NCBI RefSeq assembly: GCF_934307085.1
Contig: NZ_CAKRCF010000013.1
Coordinates: 1 to 63,922, forward strand
Origin: an uncultured Anaerobutyricum sp.
Lineage (GTDB): Bacteria > Bacillota > Clostridia > Lachnospirales > Lachnospiraceae
Direction of reading: 5' to 3'
Length of the DNA: 63,922 bases
The first letter of the stretch is position 1; each line of letters begins with the position of its first letter. The translations under genes were made by a program, and so were the position numbers. Of this stretch, positions 33,952-42,392 are shown one piece after another. Under the pieces are notes generated by a model. It did not search any database. It was not told where the DNA came from and saw only the letters and a list, made by a program, of their open reading frames with translations.

Positions 33952-35679
33952 TTACGCTTCCTCCTTCTTAAACTGTGTCTCATAAATCTCACGGTAAATA
34001 TCACAGGAATTAAGTAACTGTTCATGCGTTCCCTGTCCTGCAATCTTTCCATCATCAAGTACTAAAATCATATCAGCATTCTGAATGGAGGAAGTTCTTT
34101 GTGATACGATAAATACGGTCGGTTTTCTCTTCATTCCCTGAATCGCTTTTCGAAGCTTGGCATCTGTTGCGTAGTCAAGTGCAGATGCACTGTCATCCAT
34201 AATAAGAATATCTGCCTGTGGCACTAAAGCTCTTGCTAAAGTAAGTCGCTGTCTTTGTCCGCCAGATAAATTCTTACCACCCTGCTCTATTTTGGCCTCA
34301 AGCCGTCCCTCTTTTGTATCAACAAATTCTTTTGACTGTGAAATAATAAGTGCTTCTTCTATCTGCTCCTGTGTTGCATTTGGACATCCGAAAGTCAGAT
34401 TATCCCGAATCGTACCAGCAAACAGCTGTGCCTTTTGTGGAACAACGGAAACAGTATTTCTTAAAGATTCGTACGTATATTCCTGTACATTTGCTCCTGC
34501 AATGACTACTTCTCCTTCTGTAACATCATAAAATCTTGGAATCAGATTAACAAGTGTAGACTTTCCAGAACCTGTACCCCCAATAATACCTATTGTCTGT
34601 CCAGGCATTGCCTTAAATGAAATATTTTCTACGGCATGGTCTCTGCCTCCGGCATAAGTGAAGGAAACATTTTTAAATTCTACAGCAGGAATGGCATCTT
34701 CTACCGCAGCAACTGTTTTCGTTCCCTCCTTCATGGCTGGCTCAATACTAAAAATATCCTGAATGCGATTAAAACATGCCATCGCTCTTGTCACAGAAAT
34801 AATGAGGTTGGCCAGTTTAATAAGCTCAACAAGAATCTGGGACATATAATTATAAAGTGCAACAACCTGTCCCTGTGATAACGTACCAAGGCTTACTCTA
34901 ACTGCTCCTGTATGAATCAATACCAAAATTGCAAAGTTAATAATTACAAAAGTAAGTGGGTTTGTAAGTCCAGATATCTTACCTGCCAGTTTCTGTAAAG
35001 TAGTAAGTTCTTCATTCTGAGATAAAAACTTCTCATACTCTGCCTGTTCCTGATGGAAGGCACGAATGACTCTTACTCCTGTAAGATTCTCTCTTGTCGT
35101 TCCAAGAATGGTATCAAGTCCTGCCTGTACCTTCTTATAAAGAGGCTTCGTAATAAACATGACCCCAAATACAACAATGGATAATAAAATAATTGCAACA
35201 ACAAAAATCATCGCTGCTTTCACATCAATTGTAAACGCCATAATCATTGCACCAAACACAATAAATGGAGAGCGCAAAAATAATCGAAGTACCAGATTAA
35301 TTCCATTCTGTACCTGATTGATATCACTTGTCATACGTGTGATAAGTGTGGATGTGCCCACTGTATCCATCTCCTGATATCCTAAGGTCTGAATATGAGT
35401 AAAAAGTTCATATCGGATTCCTGTTGCTGCCCCAACTGCAGACTTTGCTGCAAAATATTGTGCAGTAATTGAACAGGTAAGTCCCACTGCCGCTAAGACA
35501 AGTAAAATAAGACACATTCTTATAATATGCCCCTGATTCTTTGGCACAATACCATCATCAATAATCGAAGCGACAACTAACGGTACAAACAATTCAAAAA
35601 AAGCTTCTAGCATTTTAAACAAAGGAGCCAGAACACTTTCTTTTTTGTAATCCTTCATAAAGTACAATAGTTTCTTCAT
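33952..35679 (-). CDS. ABC transporter, permease-ATPase subunit (degenerate half)
   Basis: This 575-residue half-transporter has six N-terminal helices and an NBD with Walker A GGTGSGKST and a canonical signature LSGGQ. Walker B is ILIMDDSAS (catalytic Glu replaced by Asp) and the H-loop position is Gln (FIVSQRTSS). Its own ATP site is thus degenerate while it donates a good signature motif to its partner, the classic asymmetric exporter pattern (TM287/288-like, BmrCD-like). A DtxR-family regulator is divergent upstream, hinting at a metal-related or stress-related role. Confidence 0.93.
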   Translation of the reverse strand: MKKLLYFMKDYKKESVLAPLFKMLEAFFELFVPLVVASIIDDGIVPKNQGHIIRMCLILLVLAAVGLTCSITAQYFAAKSAVGAATGIRYELFTHIQTLGYQEMDTVGTSTLITRMTSDINQVQNGINLVLRLFLRSPFIVFGAMIMAFTIDVKAAMIFVVAIILLSIVVFGVMFITKPLYKKVQAGLDTILGTTRENLTGVRVIRAFHQEQAEYEKFLSQNEELTTLQKLAGKISGLTNPLTFVIINFAILVLIHTGAVRVSLGTLSQGQVVALYNYMSQILVELIKLANLIISVTRAMACFNRIQDIFSIEPAMKEGTKTVAAVEDAIPAVEFKNVSFTYAGGRDHAVENISFKAMPGQTIGIIGGTGSGKSTLVNLIPRFYDVTEGEVVIAGANVQEYTYESLRNTVSVVPQKAQLFAGTIRDNLTFGCPNATQEQIEEALIISQSKEFVDTKEGRLEAKIEQGGKNLSGGQRQRLTLARALVPQADILIMDDSASALDYATDAKLRKAIQGMKRKPTVFIVSQRTSSIQNADMILVLDDGKIAGQGTHEQLLNSCDIYREIYETQFKKEEA

Positions 35680-35901
35680 AAAAATTCCTTCTTTTCATCC
35701 TTTCTTCTCAACCTGTTTAAATTCTCTCGTTACAGTGTAGCATCTTACCTTTTCTTTTTAAAGAGTTAATTTTTATATTATCTGGATTATGGTAATTGAA
35801 TAAAGACGAGTTTTTCTGCAAATGGTAACATACATTTTTCAGAAAGTATTTTACAAATACGCTCTGACACTTTTAATGATAAAACTTTTTATTAGCTTTG
35901 T

Positions 35902-35930
35902 TTGAAAAATTGCCGCTAGTATGTTATACT
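35902..35930 (+). promoter_or_regulatory. Promoter and probable autoregulatory site of the DtxR-family gene
   Basis: TTGAAA (35902-35907), a 17-nt spacer and TATACT (35925-35930) with TGT before the -10. TAGTA...TACTA forms a dyad over the -10, and the string TATACTAAC is shared with the feoA promoter, suggesting that the encoded repressor may control both. Confidence 0.65.
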
Positions 35931-35972
35931 AACATTAATAATCGAATTTATACGTTTATTGAGGTGATTATA

Positions 35973-36350
35973 TTGAAGGAAAAAAACAACGAATCTGCTG
36001 AAAATTATTTAGAAACTATTCTGGTTCTCAGCAAAAGACTTCCTGTTGTTCGGTCTGTAGATGTTGCTAATCAGCTTGACTTTAAAAAATCAAGCGTAAG
36101 TATTGCCATGAAGAATCTTCGCGAAAAGAATCATATCACTGTAACGGATGCAGGATATATTTATCTTACTGAATCTGGAAAGGCAATCGCTGATATGATT
36201 TATGAACGACATCAGTTGCTTACATCATGTTTGGAAAAATTAGGAGTTTCTGCTGAAATCGCGGAAAAAGATGCCTGTAAGATAGAACATGTAATCAGTA
36301 AGGAAAGCTTTGAAGCAATCAAAGATTATGTAAAGGCACACATCAGGTAG
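35973..36350 (+). CDS. DtxR/MntR-family metal-dependent transcriptional regulator
   Basis: This 125-residue protein has an N-terminal winged helix (AENYLETILVLSKRLPVVRS, then DFKKSSVSIAMKNLREK) and the MntR-type dimerisation domain (YERHQLLTSCLEKLGVS, DACKIEHVISKESFEAI) that carries metal ligands in E-x-x-H positions. No SH3 domain is present, which is MntR-like. The start is a TTG at 35973 with GAGGTG 6 nt upstream; the longer open frame from 35898 runs through the promoter and is rejected. Divergent from the ABC exporter genes; iron or manganese as effector cannot be decided. Confidence 0.88.
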   Translation: MKEKNNESAENYLETILVLSKRLPVVRSVDVANQLDFKKSSVSIAMKNLREKNHITVTDAGYIYLTESGKAIADMIYERHQLLTSCLEKLGVSAEIAEKDACKIEHVISKESFEAIKDYVKAHIR

Positions 36351-36351
36351 T

Positions 36352-36378
36352 TTAGAGCATGTTTAAAAAATGCTCTAA
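36352..36378 (+). repeat. Small hairpin after the DtxR-family gene
   Basis: TTAGAGCAT (36352-36360) and ATGCTCTAA (36370-36378) are perfectly complementary around GTTTAAAAA. It begins just past the stop codon and is one member of the GTTTGAAAAATGCT repeat family listed under findings. Confidence 0.6.
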
Positions 36379-36382
36379 TATC

Positions 36383-36481
36383 AAAAAACAAAAAGGAATG
36401 TTATTATGATGTATCGCTTGTGAGCAGATAGGTTATCTGCTCACAAGCGATACATCATAATAACATTCCTTTTTGTTTTTT
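36383..36481. repeat. Perfect 48-bp inverted repeat with a 3-nt loop
   Basis: The arms 36383-36430 and 36434-36481 are perfect complements, separated only by GGT, and start and end in A-rich/T-rich runs. It fills the gap between the convergent DtxR-like and EAL genes and reaches the stop codon of the latter. The A/T ends make it a strong bidirectional terminator in principle, but the arm length is several times what termination requires. Confidence 0.9.
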
Positions 36482-38177
36482 ATAATATTTTAGCTATATC
36501 TATTAAAGAACAGTAATATTGTCTCCAGCCTTCTTTTTCCTGCATATAAAACACTTTAATATATACAGACAAGTCTTCTGCTCCGTCACGTAAGAGGTGG
36601 AGAATTCCGTCTGCTCCAAGTACTGGATTTTCAAAAGCCTTTTCTAATATTTCGTAGAACCTATTTCGTTCTCGCTCTGGTATACGCTCTAAAAACTCAT
36701 TATGAATATCTTTTTCAAAATACTCTTCTCCGATCATCCGAAAATATTGTTCGTTAACACGAGTTAGCTTTATATCTCCCCGTTGTACTTCAAAAAAGAT
36801 AACCGGACCTAGTACATTATTAAGCATACTGTCACTGACAAAGTTCGTATCAATAAATTCCCGGATATGCATCGGTTCCACCTGCTTATAGACAAGTCCC
36901 TGTGTATCAATACATCTCTTATCTCTCAAAAGTTCCTCAAATTTATGAATTGGCAATGGTTTATAATAATAAAATCCTTGCGTATAGCGACATCCTAAAT
37001 TCTGTACAAACTTTTCCTGTCTTTCATCTTCTACACCTTCTACTACAATCGGAAGATGTAAAAGTCCTGCCATATTTACGATTGCCTCTAATATATTTGA
37101 CGTTTTCTGACGATCTTCTTCTTCAAAACGCAAAAAACGCATATCTAATTTCAATACATCTACCGGTATGTTCTTCAACATATTCAGAGAAGAATAGCCA
37201 CAGCCAAAATCGTCCATCATAACCGTCAGCCCTTTTCTTCTTAGAGTATTTACTGTAGCTGAAATCCTGTTATTATTTTCTGTATATGCACTTTCTGTAA
37301 TCTCTATTTTGATGAAATGTTCTGGAATCTGATACTTTTCAAGCAAAGAAAAAATATACTGCGGGACATCCATAGCAAAGATATCAATGCGGGACACATT
37401 AATGGAAATAGGAACAGGAGAATACCCCTGATCAATCCAACTTCTTAACCACTTACAAACCTTTTCCCAAATATAGCGGTCGAGCTGATCTATCATTTTA
37501 TTTTTTTCTAATACAGGAATAAACCCTCCTGGTAAAAGTAGCTCGCCATCTTCCTTCTTCCAACGTACTAACGCTTCCGCTCCGACAATTTGTCCTGTTG
37601 CAATATTACACTGTGGCTGTACAAAAAAAGTAAATTCTCCCTTTTCTAAGCCTTCCTCTATTGCTGTCAAAAGGCATACTTCCTCTTCCAAACATGATTC
37701 CATCTCTATTGTGTAACGACAGATATGCCATTTATAATCCTCTTCCGCATGAGAAAGTGCAAGCATTGCATGGTCATACATCAGCTCTGGCAAAATTGAA
37801 GTGTCCACTATTGTATATACTCCAAACATTGGAAAAAAGGCAGATGTGTTATTCCATTTACTAAGCTTTTTAATAATCTTCTTACGGATATCATTCAATA
37901 ATTCTTCATTATCTGGTAAAAGTGTAACAAAATTATCTCCGCCTAAATATGCATCAATTCCGTCATTCTCCAAAGCACTCTGTTTCAAACAGGTACAAAT
38001 ATAACGGATAACCTCATCTCCGGAACTTCTTCCATACAACTTGTTAAAAAGGCGAAAATGTTCAATATCAATTGCTGCTATACAATATGTATCCGGAAGA
38101 AGCTCAGGGAGTCTCTTCCGAAATCCATCCATAAAAGAATGGTTATAATAATAATCACTTAACCTATCGCTTTTCAT
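36480..38177 (-). CDS. Cyclic-di-GMP phosphodiesterase: degenerate GGDEF, EAL and C-terminal PAS-like domain
   Basis: This is a 565-residue protein. Residues about 25-160 form a GGDEF domain whose active site reads GGDNF, so cyclase activity is unlikely. Residues about 168-410 form an EAL domain with GAEALVRW, INVSR, IEITES, DDFGCGYSSL, LKLDMRF and VVEGVED, all expected for a working phosphodiesterase. The final 125 residues look like a PAS domain (VIFFEVQRGDIKLTRVNEQYFRMIG). No membrane helix is seen, so it is cytosolic. GAGGG precedes the ATG. It occupies the place after spoIVB where spo0A is usually found. Confidence 0.92.
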   Translation of the reverse strand: MKSDRLSDYYYNHSFMDGFRKRLPELLPDTYCIAAIDIEHFRLFNKLYGRSSGDEVIRYICTCLKQSALENDGIDAYLGGDNFVTLLPDNEELLNDIRKKIIKKLSKWNNTSAFFPMFGVYTIVDTSILPELMYDHAMLALSHAEEDYKWHICRYTIEMESCLEEEVCLLTAIEEGLEKGEFTFFVQPQCNIATGQIVGAEALVRWKKEDGELLLPGGFIPVLEKNKMIDQLDRYIWEKVCKWLRSWIDQGYSPVPISINVSRIDIFAMDVPQYIFSLLEKYQIPEHFIKIEITESAYTENNNRISATVNTLRRKGLTVMMDDFGCGYSSLNMLKNIPVDVLKLDMRFLRFEEEDRQKTSNILEAIVNMAGLLHLPIVVEGVEDERQEKFVQNLGCRYTQGFYYYKPLPIHKFEELLRDKRCIDTQGLVYKQVEPMHIREFIDTNFVSDSMLNNVLGPVIFFEVQRGDIKLTRVNEQYFRMIGEEYFEKDIHNEFLERIPERERNRFYEILEKAFENPVLGADGILHLLRDGAEDLSVYIKVFYMQEKEGWRQYYCSLIDIAKIL

Positions 38178-38248
38178 AATCCCTCATTACCTGACCTGTA
38201 TTTTTTGCAATTTTTCTATAATATTTATGCAATATTCTTTCTTGTTTT

Positions 38249-39322
38249 TTATTCTAACATATTTTCTGCAAATATTCCATATCCCTTTTGCGGATTATCA
38301 ATCAAAACATGGGTGACGGCTCCGACTAATTTTCCATTTTGCAAAATCGGACTTCCACTAAGTCCCTGAATGATTCCCCCAGTAAGAGAAATTAAAGCAG
38401 GATCTGTCACTTTAATCTTTAAAGTTTTCAGTGAATTTTTTTCATGGAAAAATACTTTCTCGATTTCTATAGAATATTCTTTACTTTCTCCATTGATACT
38501 ACTTCTAAGATATGCTTTTCCTGTTCGTACTTCTGATTTTTTGGCGATAGGAAGCATTTCTCCTGTAAAAAATTCTGTTTTATTTCTGATTATTTTTCCA
38601 AAGATTCCGCCACTTGTATTTAAATAAATTTCCCCTAAATAATTTTCAGGCACATAGTCTATTGTTCCAATAATCTCTCCTGGTACACCCGACTTTCCCT
38701 TCAAAATAGAAGATATATTTGTCTTATAAGCACTTCCTCCTTCTATTGAAAACTGTACACCAATATCTCCATCACTGATTCCATGTCCAAGAGCTGCAAA
38801 AGTTCCATCTTTTTTTATAAATGTAACTGTTCCGATTCCCTGCGTATCATTTCTTATCCACACACCAATCTGATAACAGGCATTTTTTGCAGAATACACA
38901 GGCTGAACTTTCACTTTCATTCTTTTGCTTTTTCTCTTTATCGTAAGCACTGCCTCCTGTGTACCATTTTTTTGTAATAGCCTTATAAATTGCTGCTTTC
39001 CCGTGATTTTCTGCCCATTCAATTCGAGGATATAATCTCCTGCTTTTATTTTACATGATGCTGGAGAGATAATCTTTCCATTTTTTCCTTCTACCTGCTG
39101 AAGCCCTAATACAAGAATACCTTCTGTCTTTACATAAATACCTATCGGAACACCTGATGCATAAACTCTTTCTGATTGTTTTCTGTTAGCTACCTTTACT
39201 CCTGTTAGCTGTAATTGTGTGGAAAATACATCTTCTGATTGTAAAAAATGACCGTACCGTCCCATTATTGCCAGTATCAATGTCAATAGAAAAATGTAAT
39301 ACCTTCTTATCTTTTCCCTCAT
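38249..39322 (-). CDS. spoIVB: SpoIVB peptidase
   Basis: This S55-family serine protease of about 357 residues is secreted from the forespore to trigger pro-sigma-K processing. It has an N-terminal signal anchor (YIFLLTLILAIMGRYG), a PDZ domain (about residues 85-150, with GIYVKTEGILVLGL) and the protease domain with AALGHGISDGD (His) and GLSGSPIL (Ser). The ATG at 39322 follows GGGGGC; that ribosome binding site is embedded in the recN terminator hairpin. Longer in-frame starts lack a site. Confidence 0.92.
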   Translation of the reverse strand: MREKIRRYYIFLLTLILAIMGRYGHFLQSEDVFSTQLQLTGVKVANRKQSERVYASGVPIGIYVKTEGILVLGLQQVEGKNGKIISPASCKIKAGDYILELNGQKITGKQQFIRLLQKNGTQEAVLTIKRKSKRMKVKVQPVYSAKNACYQIGVWIRNDTQGIGTVTFIKKDGTFAALGHGISDGDIGVQFSIEGGSAYKTNISSILKGKSGVPGEIIGTIDYVPENYLGEIYLNTSGGIFGKIIRNKTEFFTGEMLPIAKKSEVRTGKAYLRSSINGESKEYSIEIEKVFFHEKNSLKTLKIKVTDPALISLTGGIIQGLSGSPILQNGKLVGAVTHVLIDNPQKGYGIFAENMLE

Positions 39323-39370
39323 AAAAAATGCCCCCATATCTAAGTTTTTACTTAGTATGGCAGGCATTTT
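39323..39370 (-). terminator. recN terminator abutting the spoIVB start codon
   Basis: On the minus strand AAAATGCC pairs with GGCATTTT, with inner ATA.TAAGT / ACTTA..TAT pairing, and six T end exactly where the spoIVB ATG begins. Read-through transcripts would also hide the spoIVB ribosome binding site in the stem. Confidence 0.7.
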
Positions 39371-39391
39371 ATTGTTTCAAACAGACATATT

Positions 39392-41059
39392 TTACTGTTT
39401 TGCCAAAGCACGCATTTCTCGTGCATTTTGTAAAACAGCTTCTGTAATTTTCACTCCTCCAAGCATTCTTGCAAGTTCTTTGACGGATTCTTCTTCTGAT
39501 AACGGATAAATATTACTAATTGTAGAGTTGGCATCGCTCGTTTTTTCAATTAAAAAATGCGAATCTGCCATCGCAGCAATCTGTGGAAGATGGGTAATGG
39601 CAATAACCTGTCTTTTTTTTGCAATACAGGCAAGTCTCTCTGATACTTTTTGTGCAGTTCTTCCACTGATTCCTGTATCAATCTCATCGAAAATCAATGT
39701 CTCTATTCCTTCCTCATCCGCTAAGATAGATTTAATCGCAAGCATGATTCGGGACAGCTCACCACCAGAGGCAATTTCATGCAGAGGTCTTACCTCCTGT
39801 CCTGGGTTGGTCGAGATCATAAAGCAGACCTGATCTTTTCCCTGTGCGGAATAATGCTCTGTCTGTTCAAAAGCTATTTCAAAAGCAACATCTAAAAAAT
39901 TGAGATCTAATAACGCTTCTTTTATTAACTTTGTAAGTGGAACTGCTGCTTCTTTGCGTAGCGCTGTTAATTTATTACATTGTATACTTAACCTTTCCTC
40001 TACTTTAGATAATTCCCTTTTTATTTCAGAAATATACTCTTCATAATTGGAAAGTTTTTCATATTTTTCAACACTGTCATCGTGATATTTCTGAATCTTT
40101 TCGATGGAGTCTCCATATTTGGCTTTCAAGTGATTAATCAGATTCAATCGCTCTTCTAACTGGATGAACTCTTCCCCATCAAATTCCATCGAATCGATAT
40201 AGCCGGAAAGCTCCCGGTTAAAATCGTTAAGCAAAGAATCAATGGTCTGTAACTGTTCCGTTAATCCCTTTGCATCCTCATCAAGATTCGCTACCGTATA
40301 CAATCTTTGTACCGCGGAACCAATAAGATCGCCTGCACAGCCATTTTGTCCTGCTGTCATTTCGTGAACTGTCGCACAATCTGAGAGAATCTCTCTTGCA
40401 TGAGACACTTTCTGGTATTCCGCTTCGAGGGTTTCATCCTCTCCTGGACGCAGACGTGCCTCTTCTATCTCCTGAATTTCATATTTTAAAAATTCCATCT
40501 CACGAAGCCGCTGTTCTTCTTCCATATTCTGTTCAGAAAGCTGTTTATGTAATTCCTGATACTTTTGATACAAAGAGGCCATCTTTTCCTTTACAGGAGT
40601 AATAATACTTCGATGATAGCTGTCAATAATCTTTAAATGATTCTGCGGTTTTAAAAGAAGCTGATTCTCATGCTGTCCACTCAAATCAAGAAGAAGCGGA
40701 GAAAGTTCTTTTAGTCTGCCAATCGTGACACTGATATCATTTACCTTATTAATGACCCGATTATTCGTAATTCTTCTTGATATGATAATCTCGCCGTCCT
40801 CAAAAGGAAGCTCAAATTCTTCCATTTTCTTTTGTACTGCCGGACTCTGTGTATGAAAAATCAGTTCAATAAGTGCACTGTCACAGCCATTCCTTATCAT
40901 ATCTTTTGGTATTTTTGCACCAAGTGCAGACTGAATTGAACCAATAAGGATGGATTTACCTGCACCGGTCTCTCCGGTAAGTATATTTAAATGATCTGTA
41001 AAATCGACCTCTGTTTCTTCAATAAGTGCCAGATTTTTAACGTGTAAATTTATGAGCAT
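39392..41059 (-). CDS. recN: DNA repair protein RecN
   Basis: This 555-residue SMC-like ATPase acts early in double-strand break repair. It has Walker A GETGAGKSILIGS near residue 30, a long central coiled coil (about residues 150-380), and signature and Walker B in the C-terminal head (ASGGELSRIMLAIK, TLIFDEIDTGISG). The ATG at 41059 follows GGAGG; upstream in-frame codons overlap argR and have no site. The usual position after argR is conserved. Confidence 0.96.
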   Translation of the reverse strand: MLINLHVKNLALIEETEVDFTDHLNILTGETGAGKSILIGSIQSALGAKIPKDMIRNGCDSALIELIFHTQSPAVQKKMEEFELPFEDGEIIISRRITNNRVINKVNDISVTIGRLKELSPLLLDLSGQHENQLLLKPQNHLKIIDSYHRSIITPVKEKMASLYQKYQELHKQLSEQNMEEEQRLREMEFLKYEIQEIEEARLRPGEDETLEAEYQKVSHAREILSDCATVHEMTAGQNGCAGDLIGSAVQRLYTVANLDEDAKGLTEQLQTIDSLLNDFNRELSGYIDSMEFDGEEFIQLEERLNLINHLKAKYGDSIEKIQKYHDDSVEKYEKLSNYEEYISEIKRELSKVEERLSIQCNKLTALRKEAAVPLTKLIKEALLDLNFLDVAFEIAFEQTEHYSAQGKDQVCFMISTNPGQEVRPLHEIASGGELSRIMLAIKSILADEEGIETLIFDEIDTGISGRTAQKVSERLACIAKKRQVIAITHLPQIAAMADSHFLIEKTSDANSTISNIYPLSEEESVKELARMLGGVKITEAVLQNAREMRALAKQ

Positions 41060-41073
41060 AGCATCCTCCGATG

Positions 41074-41532
41074 TTAACGATGTCCTTTCATAATAGTGTC
41101 TATTTCCTTCATGACTTCTTCCACCATAGAAGTTTCTTTTACCACGCACATAATTGTGTCATCTCCGGCGATACACCCAAGTACTCCGTGAAGAGAAATG
41201 GAATCAATCGCAGCTGCACATGCCATTGCCATACCAGGAACAGTTTTAAGCACCAAGATATTTTCTGCATTGTCCATATGAAGAATTCCCTCTGACAACA
41301 CTCTTTTATATTTATTTGAGACATGAATATCTTCTGTCTGGATTGGAGCATATTTCTGTCTACCATTTGCACCAGTAACTTTGGTAAGCTTCAATTCACG
41401 GATATCTCTTGAAATTGTCCCCTGCGTAGAAGAAAATCCTGCTTCTGACAATCTTTTCGTCAATTCTTCCTGTGTTTCTATATCATTAGTCCGGATAATC
41501 TCCAGTATCTTTTCCTGTCGTTTTCCCTTCAT
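41074..41532 (-). CDS. argR: Arginine repressor ArgR
   Basis: This 152-residue protein has an N-terminal winged helix (ETQEELTKRLSEAGFSSTQG, TISRDIRELKL) and a C-terminal hexamerisation and arginine-binding domain with GDDTIMCVV. It represses arginine biosynthesis genes when arginine is bound. The ATG at 41532 follows GGAG by 7 nt. The upstream GTG is itself part of that site. It sits in the conserved nadK-argR-recN order. Confidence 0.95.
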   Translation of the reverse strand: MKGKRQEKILEIIRTNDIETQEELTKRLSEAGFSSTQGTISRDIRELKLTKVTGANGRQKYAPIQTEDIHVSNKYKRVLSEGILHMDNAENILVLKTVPGMAMACAAAIDSISLHGVLGCIAGDDTIMCVVKETSMVEEVMKEIDTIMKGHR

Positions 41533-41550
41533 TTTTATCTCCACTTTCTC

Positions 41551-42387
41551 TTATAAAAGCTTCTCTTTTAAAATCTGCACAAAGCTGACTTCTGTTGCCT
41601 TAATAAATGGCGTTACTTCCTGTGATTTATATATTTTTACCTGATCTCCTGGCAATAAAGAAAGTCCTTCTCTTCCATCAAAGGAAATTATAGCTTCTTC
41701 CTTTATATTACTCCTGATCTGTTCTACTTCCACTGTAACCACATCTTCTTTCGCAAGAACGATACTTCGTGCTGTTAGTGAATGTGGACAAATGGGTGTA
41801 ATAACAAAATTCTTACAGGTAGGATTTATAATCGGACCTCCGGCAGATAAATTATAGCCGGTAGAGCCTGTTGGTGTACAAACGATAACGCCATCTGCAC
41901 GGTAGCGGTCAATTACAGAACCGTTAATTCCAACTTTTAAACCAATGACTCTAGAAGCTCCAAAACGGTTAATATTAAAGTCATTCAGTGAAATGTACGT
42001 TGCCGCTTTTTCTCCCTGTTTGTACACTTCTGCTGTAAGCATAATACGATTTTCCACCTGATATTGATCTTTTAGCAACAAGTCTAATGTCTCTGATAAA
42101 TCTGCAAGATTTACATCAGCAAGAAAGCCCAGTGTACCAAGATTAATCCCAAGTAATGGAATTGTGTTTCCAACAAGCATTCTTGCCGCTGCTAAAATCG
42201 TGCCATCACCTCCGATAACAAGAATACACTGGGTTCCTTCCGGAATGTCTATGGAGACAACATCTCTGTTATACTGGTCGTATACATTACACACTGCACC
42301 CATTCTTGTAATATGGTGTTTTATCTGTTCCGTAATTTCTAAATTAATGTCTTTTTGCTTATTTGCAATGATTAAAAAATTATTCAT
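41551..42387 (-). CDS. nadK: NAD kinase
   Basis: This 278-residue enzyme phosphorylates NAD to NADP. It has GGDGTILAAAR (catalytic Asp), LGTLGFLADV, LNDFNINRFGASRVI and TPTGSTGYNLSAGGPI. The 5-nt gap from tlyA and the lack of a clear ribosome binding site suggest translational coupling to tlyA. Confidence 0.96.
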   Translation of the reverse strand: MNNFLIIANKQKDINLEITEQIKHHITRMGAVCNVYDQYNRDVVSIDIPEGTQCILVIGGDGTILAAARMLVGNTIPLLGINLGTLGFLADVNLADLSETLDLLLKDQYQVENRIMLTAEVYKQGEKAATYISLNDFNINRFGASRVIGLKVGINGSVIDRYRADGVIVCTPTGSTGYNLSAGGPIINPTCKNFVITPICPHSLTARSIVLAKEDVVTVEVEQIRSNIKEEAIISFDGREGLSLLPGDQVKIYKSQEVTPFIKATEVSFVQILKEKLL

Positions 42388-42392
42388 GCTGT

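Noticed and set aside
35898..35972. Longer N-terminus for the DtxR-family regulator
   Set aside because: The extra codons overlie the -35 and -10 boxes, and the TTG at 35973 has a good GAGGTG site and matches the family N-terminus.
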